Of a stretch of DNA of 22,790 nt, positions 8,751 to 17,647 are shown one piece after another; the stretch's first letter is position 1, and each line of letters begins with the position of its first letter. Position numbers and translations under genes: made by a program. The notes beneath the pieces are model-generated. The model did not search any database. It had not been told where the DNA came from and saw nothing but the letters and a program-made list of their open reading frames with translations. Source of the stretch: Pilasporangium apinafurcum (lineage: Eukaryota; Oomycota; Peronosporomycetes; Pythiales; Pythiaceae). Location of the stretch: NCBI GenBank assembly GCA_001600495.1, contig BCKE01000020.1:500418-523207 (forward strand), read 5' to 3'.

Positions 8751-10359
8751 ATGACAATCAATATACCTGCTCTTCCTACAGGCACACAAAGCGCGTCCAA
8801 CAACGGGAAGAGTGGCGACAATATGGTTTTTAAAAATAAGAACGAACTGGTGTGGAGGCCAGGGGGTCACCTTCCTTTGGCAGTTTCACGCCGCGCTGTG
8901 GAACTGGCCGAGATCATCACAGAGCGACCGAAGTGGGCTCGGCTTGCATCGCAATTGAACAAGGAATTTCCTGAAGTGGAAGTGACCGCCACAGCAATAC
9001 AGAACCATGTAGGCTATATGCAACGAAGGAAGAAAGAGGAGGCGGGTTATGGAAAATCCAATCGAAAGCGGGGTCGGCCGAAACGAGTAAACAACGACAA
9101 TGGCAATGTCGAAGCTCAGAAGTCACTTCCGCCAATCAGAACGAGAAAATCACCAAGGCTACAGCAGGAGCCTGCATCACTTGTAGAGAGTAATAGTGAT
9201 GATACTAGTAAAATCGACATGTCTTACGATTGTGCGGTTCAACCATGCAAACAGCTTGCAGTGCTCACGGATCGTATAAACCAAGTCGGAAGGGAAATTG
9301 TTGCAATCCAGCAAGAACTTGCGGATGGATGCTCTCTACAAACAGTAAAAACGGAATCTGTCTACTTGGATACTATTATGTCAAAGTAAGTGGTTCAGTA
9401 TCTAAAGTGACGGAGGAGGGGGGTTAGTTCAGGGAAGCGAATGTATCTGATTAAATTCTTTTGTCTCTATATTCAGTAGAAGCAATGCGGGCTCAATAGA
9501 AGATGAGCACACTGATGTTGCGATTATTTCCACCCCAGTTAATCGCAATACGACTTCATGCGTTGATTTGACGGAAGATGATTACAATACTGAAGACCAA
9601 GAGTGTCAGGCTGGAGCAGTAAATGACACTAATGAAATGTCTAGGAGCATCTCTTCCGTCAATGATAATGGCGAGGATCCAATCCAAACCCCAGCAATCA
9701 CATCATCCACAGAGGATGGTCAATCTGAGCCAGCCGAGTCATCAAGCTTTGATACTTTATTGAACGATCCAATCAGGATCAAATTGTTGAGGAGATATAA
9801 TCAAGTCAACAACACAATCATCGAAGACGAAAACACAATCCAAGAATCGACTCATTATATACAAGATGAGCTCGATGGAGAAGATGATCTTATACAGGAA
9901 ATAAATCAAGACATTGAAGCGCTCCGAGATGAGGTCAAGCGCAATATCGATATTCGCGATAAAGCTGTCGCAAGAGTGATTGCCTATATGTGGAAGACGA
10001 GACGAAAAGAGTTAGAGGCTCAATCGCACGAACATGACCCTGGAGAAGATGCAGCTGGCGAACGTGAGAGCCACCTAAAGTGTGCGAGTATTGCTGCGCG
10101 CCTTGAGGACATGAAGCAGATGCTGGATAAATGGAAGCGAGAGCTAGACAACCTCATTGATGGTGTAGACAATCGAAAAAAATCGGCTGATGTTTCCAAT
10201 GAACTAGTTGTCAAAATATTCCAGACTCGGGCATCGATCATCCAGCTCGAACGGGACAGAAAGAATGAATTCATCGCGCTATTTCGTTCTTGCCTTCGCA
10301 TCCGCAATTTGGCTACACAAATATTGGATCATGATTTTCCCGAAAGGGTTGAATGTTGA
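8751..10359 (+). CDS. Unknown protein with Myb/SANT-like block, AT-hook and C-terminal coiled coil (paralog 2)
   Basis: This is the tandem paralog of the gene just upstream. Exons are 8751-9385 and 9477-10359 (intron 91 nt, GTAAGT...TATATTCAG), giving 505 aa; the join restores frame exactly and gives ...TIMSN-RSNAG.... Residues 35-97 contain the shared block (LAVSRRAVELAEIITERPKW ... IQNHVGYMQRRKK), similar to paralog 1 over its whole length. Residues 105-112 read RKRGRPKR, a textbook AT-hook core (GRP flanked by basic residues), which paralog 1 lacks. Residues 161-190 match the conserved Cys-containing helix (CKQLAVLTDRINQVG). After an acidic Ser/Thr-rich linker, residues about 310-500 form a predicted coiled coil ending in IIQLERDRKNEFIALF. 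AT-hooks bind the minor groove of AT-rich DNA, so a chromatin or transcription role is likely; the specific function is unknown. Confidence 0.82.
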
Positions 10360-11372
10360 TAAAGGAGGACAAGGCTCATCGCTGGTTCTTATCCTTCTTG
10401 TTCACCCTTGATCGTGCAGACTCGCACCTACATTATTTAAGTCCACCATCCACGTCCTGATTCGAACAAACGAGCGCTTAAGAAACGTTAAGTTAGATCT
10501 GACAAAGCTTGAGGACAAGCGGCTTGGATAATTATAATCATATCTTTACAAGCCGGATCACTACGGACAGTCTTAATAGCTGAAACATGGTGGAGCAACC
10601 ATGGAACTGCTGATGCATGCCATAATGCACCCAAATCGGTATAGTGCTTCACACACTCAACTGACATATATGGAATCGAGAATGGGTGCTGAGATGGAAG
10701 AGATAAACATGATATACACGAGGTAGTATTTCCTTGTCAATATTTGATGCTAGATGGCGATATGAACGTAAAATTTTGGAACTGATGTTGGCGTTAATTG
10801 TTAAGGCATATGAGCTAGTAGCAGATTAATATAGTTGTTATGTTTGTGTGCAATTTTTCTCACATACATAATACTACTTGCGCTATGGGCAAATGCCATG
10901 GAACTCTGAGCCTCTATTCTCCATTTCTCCTACCTTTAAAATACACTTTGATGTGTGCTTTTTTAAGCAAAGGAATCTCTGTCAATAGAAGCAGAAATTT
11001 GTTTCGAATTCTCCGCAATGAGCATCATTCTTCTTTTCAAGAACGAATGTGAAGAGATTGAGTGCGTGGAAAATCAAAGCAATTGTCCAGAAAGCGTGAC
11101 ACGATAGTATCGGTGCGAAAGGAAGGCAAATATCATACTAGAAGCATCTTTCTCAAGAATGAACACCTACTCGTCTGGACTCATCGAGTCTACGTATCGG
11201 AGATGTCTACTCCGCGATTGTCTAGTCTTAGCTAGCTTTTGCTGGTTGAGTTGGACCCAAAGAAAAAACAGGAGACCCTCCCTGAGTTACCGGTATCTAT
11301 TGCTATCTCACATGATCTTTTGAAGTGAGCAATTAAAATACAATTTTGAAGCAGCTATATCACAATATGATC
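10360..11372. other. Convergent intergenic region, no gene seen
   Basis: About 1 kb separates the 3' ends of paralog 2 (+) and the TBC/ankyrin gene (-). The longest open frame (10840-11052, 70 codons) has no recognisable content. A small inverted repeat CATGGT/ACCATG lies near 10587-10604. I see no repeat array, RNA gene or transposon end. Confidence 0.5.
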
Positions 11373-14216
11373 TCACGTTGGCACTGAAGTTATAAGCGCC
11401 ATTTTTCCATCTAATTTGGTTTGCTCGGCTTTGTTGGCAAGGTAGGTTTCACAACGCAGGCATTGCTTTGTTTTCGTATGGAAATGGTCTGTACAAAAAA
11501 AGCCTTGGCAGCAACAGCATTCCAATCCGTGCGAAAAGAAAGCAAATACTGCATGGCAACCAGACGCATTGCAATACCATTCGGGACGATCAGGAAACTG
11601 GAGCGCAACTTGGAACGTCCCGAGTCTAGTACTTTGAGAATCTACATCGTCTTCGTCGTCTGGATTTTTATGGGAAATGAGATTGAAGTGATCGAAAAAA
11701 CCCGAAAAATTGCGTACTACAGCACCTCTTCCTCTTCGACTTTCATTATATACATGATAATGATGATGCTGCCGCATCTGCTGGTAGTTTGGTGAAAGAC
11801 AGATACTGGCAGGAGAATTGACGAAAACCAACGATGACGATTCCGATGCACTTCGCGTAAGACTGCTCCTTCGACTTTGATCAAGAGTGCTAATCGAGGT
11901 GCTAGAACTGCGCAGCACAGAACAACAATCGCTTTGTCGACTCCCATCGAAGTGGTTGCGCTGTCTTTGTTCTTGCTGAAATGGTGTTTCATCTTCATCC
12001 TGACTGTTTGCACCCACAGTCTTTATACCCTCTCGTTTACGAAAATCGCTCGGGCACTGGTGTTTATCAATGCACATAGCATGTGACCGCTTGCAGTATC
12101 TGTAGTTGCATCGAGGGCATGTTTCTCCTCCGATCACAAGCTTATCGAATCTCGTATTACAGAACAGACAAACTTCGCGTTCCAATACTACACGTGCTGC
12201 AGCTGTATCACAAAATTTCCAATTTTTTGCCGTATCTAATGGCGTCAAACCTTCAAAACTCCCATTCCAGCGTCCTCCGAGAATGGAATCGTCTGCTCCA
12301 TACACAAGAAGCAAGCGAACCATCTCTGGTTGATTCCGCATTACACTGAAATGCAAAGGCGTCAGACCGGTGTCGTCAGCACTGTCAACATCGGCACCGC
12401 ATCGCTCGATGGCAAAGCAGGCGAGTGTGACTTGGCCAAACCAAATCGAAAAGTGGAGAATTTCATTCGCGAGTAGAGATCGATGCGCAGGAGTTGGCCG
12501 TATCTCTATAAGCTTATTCCACAGTTGCAGTACATCCGCAAATCTTCCCATTCGTATCGCTTCCGCCAGTTCAGGTGGAAGTGTTCGATGAAGCTGGAAT
12601 GATGGTGGCGGTTGAAGATTCCCATTGGCGGTGTTGATATGCGAGCTCTGAAGAAAGTGAGCTCTGGATATGTATACAGTCGTATCTTCATTATGCATCA
12701 AAGGATTTGGAGTGAATATGAGCGATTGAAACACTGCCTGATAAGGATCGATCTGACGGACAAGGGGCTTAAACTCTCGAAGGAAATCTTCGAACGACAT
12801 GCACATTAACTTTGCTTCCAGTAGCTACAACAAAGCAAATCAATGGTTACTCAACACTGCTGTACAGAGAAAAGCGGAACACAACATGATACAACAAGCA
12901 TACCTTTAAGATTGCGAGACCCATTCGAAGAAAAATGTCTTGAACACCAACGAAGAACATGTCAAAGATAGCACACGCAAGGTCCTGTTTCGTCGACAAC
13001 GAAAACTAGCGCACAATAATGCAGAACACTGACAAATGAGATTGTGTAAGGCCGCTAATTCATGCATGATAAAAGAAAAACTTACCATTGTCGTGAACCA
13101 CTCAATTCCATACATTGGGATAGCAAACCCCTGTTTCACAAAGTGCTGATACAGATCAGGTAGCTCTTTTTGTAACATCATGTTGAAGTGGTGGAGATAA
13201 TCATCGAGAAAGGTTGAGTTATGGTGATATATCTACAACATGAAGTAATCAAAAGCATCATATGAGCTTCATATGACAGATCCGGTGAGTGCTTTAAGTG
13301 AACGTCGATCATACACACCCGTGCAAGATGTCGTTTCTTGAGTAAGTACACAAAAAGTGCGTAGGCATCAGCTTCTGCCAATCCCTCCACTAGAAATAAC
13401 GCGGCAATGAAATTCATGCCTTGGCAATATCCATCTTCAGCCTCTGCGACGGCGTTGAGAACTCGAAACAATGCCTGTTGCTGGCTAGCAATATCATGCT
13501 GTGCTAATTGACTGCGCTCGAAAATGCTGAAAGTGCGTGTTACATCTCGTCGGATCGATCCAGAGCGCTGATACTCCGCTCTTGATATCTTCAACATTCA
13601 ACGATTAAGTCATTTAGCTATTAAATCCAAAATAATGCAGAAACATAAAGAAGGCATTTACCAAAAAATAGATTTCACGATGTCGCAGAATGAACGATTG
13701 TGGTAATACTTTCATCTTCATCCACGAAATCCCATGTGTCAGAGAAAGTATCAAGTCCCGCTCACGTTCGTCTGTGAAATTAAACTGCTTGACCACGTTG
13801 CGCCAAAATAACTGCCTTTTGATATCGCAGCCATCACATATATGCTCGGTAACAGAGATCTTACTGATACCAGCCACATCCGTCTGCAGATCATGCGCCA
13901 TTTTCGCTGGTTTTGGCGTACAGCCGTTATTTTTTTCATGGAAAGTGTCAATATCCAATCCTATATCGTGTTCTCCGTCACGAATGGGATCTTCATGGCT
14001 GCTGATATGTTTGTCACCGTTTTCTCGCACTATAGCTACTTCACCACTATGCGGCATATTGCGAAAACTGCCAATAAAGAGAGCGCTTGGGAATCGTATA
14101 GAGATGCTGATGCTAGCCGTACGCAATGACGCGCACGCAGATCCGCTTCGAGTCTTCCCTTTCACGCCGTTTCCGCAACGATTGTGTTCCTTTTCATATA
14201 AAAGAGTGATAATCAT
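11373..14216 (-). CDS. TBC-domain Rab GTPase-activating protein with ankyrin repeats and two Cys-rich clusters
   Basis: Five exons are reconstructed on the minus strand: 14216-13662, 13588-13319, 13232-13086, 13005-12904 and 12824-11373 (841 aa). Introns are 73, 86, 80 and 79 nt, all phase 0. Acceptors are AAG for the first and TAG for the others. The joined sequence reads straight through a TBC domain, e.g. HLAR-IYHHNSTF and GLAILK-LLEAKL. TBC proteins stimulate GTP hydrolysis by Rabs. Both catalytic fingers are present: Arg203 in IRRDVTR (197-203) and Gln241 in GYCQG. Residues about 477-560 contain ankyrin-type repeats (GLTPLHFSVMRNQPEMVRLL). Residues 577-615 form a Cys cluster (C-x2-C ... 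C-x2-C-x4-C ... C), and a similar Cys/His cluster lies near 779-820. Both probably bind zinc, FYVE/RING-like. Between them is a Ser/Gln/His-rich linker. Translation could instead start at a later Met (MPHSGEV, residue 53), since the first 50 residues are unconserved-looking. Confidence 0.85.
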
Positions 14217-14530
14217 CAAACACGGTCGTTACATAATTTTACTTTTTACCAATAAACGTTCTTGCCACTTAACATAAATATTTCTATTGGCTAAAATAAA
14301 TTTTTGGTCCATTTTTTGACAAATCATAGCGTGAATACTATATCCAAGAGCAACAATTGGATAAAATTTTCCAAGATCTATTCTTGTACTTTTGGTTGTA
14401 CCAGACGAAAGTTAGGTAATATCCTACTTAGTGTGCTAGATGTTTATGTGGAACGATATGGATCGCGGAGAACTTTGCCCTGCGATAGAAATTCAACCAA
14501 CACTCATTCGCACCATCGGCGTGAGGGGAA
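14217..14530. promoter_or_regulatory. Bidirectional promoter between the TBC gene and Miro
   Basis: This 314-bp spacer separates two divergent start codons, so it should drive both. It contains CCAAT at 14249-14253 and ATTGG at 14286-14290 and 14356-14360, each continuing into an A-rich tail. TCATTCG at 14504-14510, 27 bp before the Miro ATG, resembles the oomycete initiator (TCATTYY-type core promoter element). The initiator call rests on consensus similarity alone. Confidence 0.5.
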
Positions 14531-16982
14531 ATGGCGGCTGAGTCCTCACTCAAAAGCGCGCGCAGCGTCGCCCATGAGGACACACTGGAAGATCCGCGTG
14601 AAAAACTGCACCTGAAGCCACAGGTCGTGCGGATCGAGGTACTTGGCGACGAGAAAGTAGGCAAGACCTCGCTGATTTGCTCTTTGGTGTCGCGCCATTT
14701 CAGCGAAAAAGTGCCGTCGGTACTGCTGAATGTGCAAATCCCTGCCGAGGAAAGCGACGAGAATGTGATCATTTCCATCACGGACACGTCCTGTATGTGC
14801 TGTTGGATGCTTTTGTGGTAAAGCATATATAGAGGGCTTGATCATGTCTTTGTATCTTGTAGCACGTGTGTCAGATCTGATGCGAGTCGCTAATGCCACG
14901 AAACGCAGCGATGCCATCCTGTTGGTGTATGATCTTACGCGTCCAGAGACCTTCCAGCGGTTGCACAGGTGGTTGGATTTCATCGCGAGACACAAAGAGA
15001 TTCCTGTGGTGTTAGTGGCGAATAAAGAAGATATTAACGGCGTCACCCCCACATCGGATAGAGCATTCACGAACCAAGTCCGCAATCTCACCAATAAATA
15101 CCCGGTACGTTGGCACAAGATGCCATTTTCACTTTGTACACTACTTCTTTAATGTTTATCGTTTCTTCTTATTGTGTTTGGACAGTTTGTGGTGTGCAAT
15201 TTCGAATGCTCGGCGAAAAATTTCACGCAGGTCGCCAAGGCTTTCTTCTATGCACAAAAGGCAGTGTTGTACCCTGTGGAACCTATCTTCAACACAAAGA
15301 AACGAGTGTGTTAACCACTACAGTGCATGATGTTGATTATCTGATTTTCTAATCTGCACTGTGTTTACCCTTACGTAGCAACTCCAACCAAAGTGTAAAA
15401 AGGCAATCAGGCGCGCCTTTCGTTTGTACAGTAGTGATCCAACGGGTTTTATCACACGAGATGAGCTGAATGAGTATCAGCATGACTGCTTTGGAATGCG
15501 CATGCTATCTGCAGAAATGGACACGATGATGGAATTCCTCGCCTCGGTGGTTCCAGAACATGTCGCTCCAAATGGCAATGGTATCAATTTTGATGGGTTC
15601 GCGTACATTTGGCAGCTATTTATCGACCGCAACCGCCCAGAATCGTGCTGGCAAGTGCTACGAAGTCTCGGTTACAACAATGACTTAGACCTCGAGATTC
15701 CACCTGAACGCATCGCGCTCCCACCCTACGAAGAGGACCAGTCTGCGCAATTGACAACTGCTGCTCTCGAGTTTCTGACCAACCTGTTTCGGCAATTTGA
15801 CGCGAACAAAGATGATAACCTTACTGACGAGGAAATCGCGGTCATCTTGTCTGTTTGTGAGGATACAGAGCCACCCTGGAAGACGTGCTCAGTGATTCTG
15901 ACGCCGTTATTGTATAAATCTACCACTGTGGATGGTGTACCAGCATTGTCATTGTCTTCCTGGTTAGCATGCTGGAGTTTCGTCGCGCAAGAAAACCCAC
16001 AGAAACTCTTGGAAACCTTATTCTATTTGGGTTATAACGACAAGCTTGCTCCCGCCGTGGAATTTGTCAAGTAAGTACCAATTTTATTTGCTGAATTGGA
16101 CTGGGAGCTTAATGTAGTAGCGAATCCCGTGTTATTTGTTCAGGAGTCGAAGTTTGACAAGACAAGTAAACAGAATCGAGCGAAATTTGGTCACTTGTTA
16201 TCTCTTTGGAGCCCCTAATTCGGGAAAAAAACATTTTGTGGATGCGTTTGTTGGCTGCAAGTCTCTGGCACCAATGGCCGTGGGTATCGACGACGAGATT
16301 GTAAAAGCTATTGGTGCCATTCAAGACAAGGACTCGACGAAATATTTGCTCGTAAGTAACATGGAAGTTGGCACTATTGTTCATACTGATGAAAATGATC
16401 TTGATTATTATGTAATGTCAATCAGATCACGACAGCACTGTCGGAAGAAGAAGTCGAGAAGAGAGCCGATGTACTATGCCTTGTCTTTAATCCAGCTGAA
16501 ACGGAGAGTTTTGATTTTGTAGAGGAGTGGGACAAGAAACTGCCCTCTTCCATCCCTCGCGTGGTGATTGCGTTGAAATTTGATGTTTCCGCCGCAAAGC
16601 CTGGTGATGAAGACTTGGCGACTGAAGCGCGATTAAAGCAGTTCTCAACTCATTACACGTGCGTCGATGATCCCGCGAGCGTCATGGATGCTGCTGCTTT
16701 GCTTGTTCGCACCGCCTTGCGTCCGTAAGTGATTTCTGAACTAAATGGACCCATACTCATTGATGTTTGTAACCATGGATTATTCATTTTGTCTTTAATA
16801 GACCACGCAATGCACGCTTAAGCACTTCAGGTGGGCTCGGTTCCATGCTGTTGAGAACGGCCGTGTTTGCTGTCTGTGTTATTGGATGTGGTGCTGCATT
16901 CGTTGCAATCAAAAAACCAGAAGTCGTAATGGACAATTTGCGTAATTGGAGCATTTCTAAACCGGGAAGCGCCACAAAGTAA
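14531..16982 (+). CDS. MIRO: Mitochondrial Rho GTPase (Miro)
   Basis: Seven exons are reconstructed: 14531-14792, 14863-15104, 15186-15305, 15379-16070, 16144-16351, 16426-16724 and 16802-16982, giving 667 aa. Introns are 70, 81, 73, 73, 74, 77 nt. Miro is an outer-mitochondrial-membrane GTPase that controls mitochondrial transport, shape and ER contacts. The order of domains is canonical. The N-terminal GTPase has P-loop GDEKVGKT (39-46), DTSS near 85-88, NKED (141-144) and SAK near 177-179. EF-hand 1 (loop 226-237) is weak (Ser at position 1, G at 6), while EF-hand 2 (349-360, DANKDDNLTDEE) is canonical except for Asp in place of Gly at position 6. The C-terminal GTPase-like domain starts at about 453 with GAPNSGKK (461-468). 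A single C-terminal membrane span (about 623-644) precedes a 23-residue tail. In the second P-loop the Ser/Thr after GK is Lys468, so Mg-GTP binding by that domain is doubtful. Length is slightly above the usual 600-650. Confidence 0.92.
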
Positions 16983-17647
16983 TGGCAAACTGAAATGAAC
17001 GACCACACAAATTGTTGTCCAATTTCTTTTTCATGCATTCATCGGATTTTTTTGTTTCCGAGACGAGACAGGAACCCGGTACACTCCAATCAATACGCGT
17101 TACTCCACAAAGGAGGTATCCATGTTTGTGGTTTCTTCTGGCACGTATTTCCTCTTGTTTATGTCTGTGTGTGTGCTTTGCCATTTCAAATCCCATTGCA
17201 TCTTTCTAGATGTCCTTCACGAGGAAATCCTTCAAGTGACAAAGTAGGGTATTTTCTTATTACATGGTTAAAACCTTTGAAAAAGTACCCGTATATGTCA
17301 CTTTGACAGAATTTTATTTTGTCGTTGCCTTTTTTTTTAAGTAACGGTTAGGGTGAGATTACGATGAGATTACAGTATCTCGGATTACGCGTCCCTTCAC
17401 CCCTAAAAATGGCTCAATGAGAGAGAAGATTATGCCAAAGCTACCAATCGGTGCAGACGCCACATCCACCTACCTCCCACCTACTTCTTACGACGCCACT
17501 GCCGTTGCTCCTCTCCTCCTCATAATTGCATTAACCGTCGCTATCCACCACCACCAAGTGTAGCAATTGATCGTCGTGTGGAAAAGTATTATATAACTAC
17601 TCCCCCTTCCTCCCTTGTTTATTTCTAACAGGTAGTGACCAAAGGAG
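16983..17647. other. Intergenic region upstream of the DGAT2-like gene
   Basis: No gene is visible in these 665 bp. GAGATTAC occurs at 17355-17362 and 17366-17373 with an 11-bp period, followed by GGATTAC at 17382. CCAAT occurs at 17444-17448, about 200 bp before the ATG. The last 150 bp are rich in C/T and CAC repeats and probably include the promoter and leader. These are candidate control sites only. Confidence 0.4.

Noticed and set aside
10586-10604. Short inverted repeat CATGGT/ACCATG
   Set aside because: A 6-bp stem is common by chance in 1 kb of intergenic DNA and has no supporting context.
13690-14277. 195-codon plus-strand frame opposite the TBC gene exon 1
   Set aside because: It is the reverse complement of exon 1 and has no family resemblance. 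The minus-strand frame continues into a TBC domain through good splice sites.
14546-15118. 190-codon minus-strand frame opposite Miro
   Set aside because: It runs across the Miro exon 1/intron 1/exon 2 region. The plus-strand reading has all the GTPase motifs.
17110-17124. AGGAGGT followed by ATG, like a bacterial ribosome binding site
   Set aside because: The window is clearly eukaryotic (spliced genes), and the frame after it has no recognisable content.
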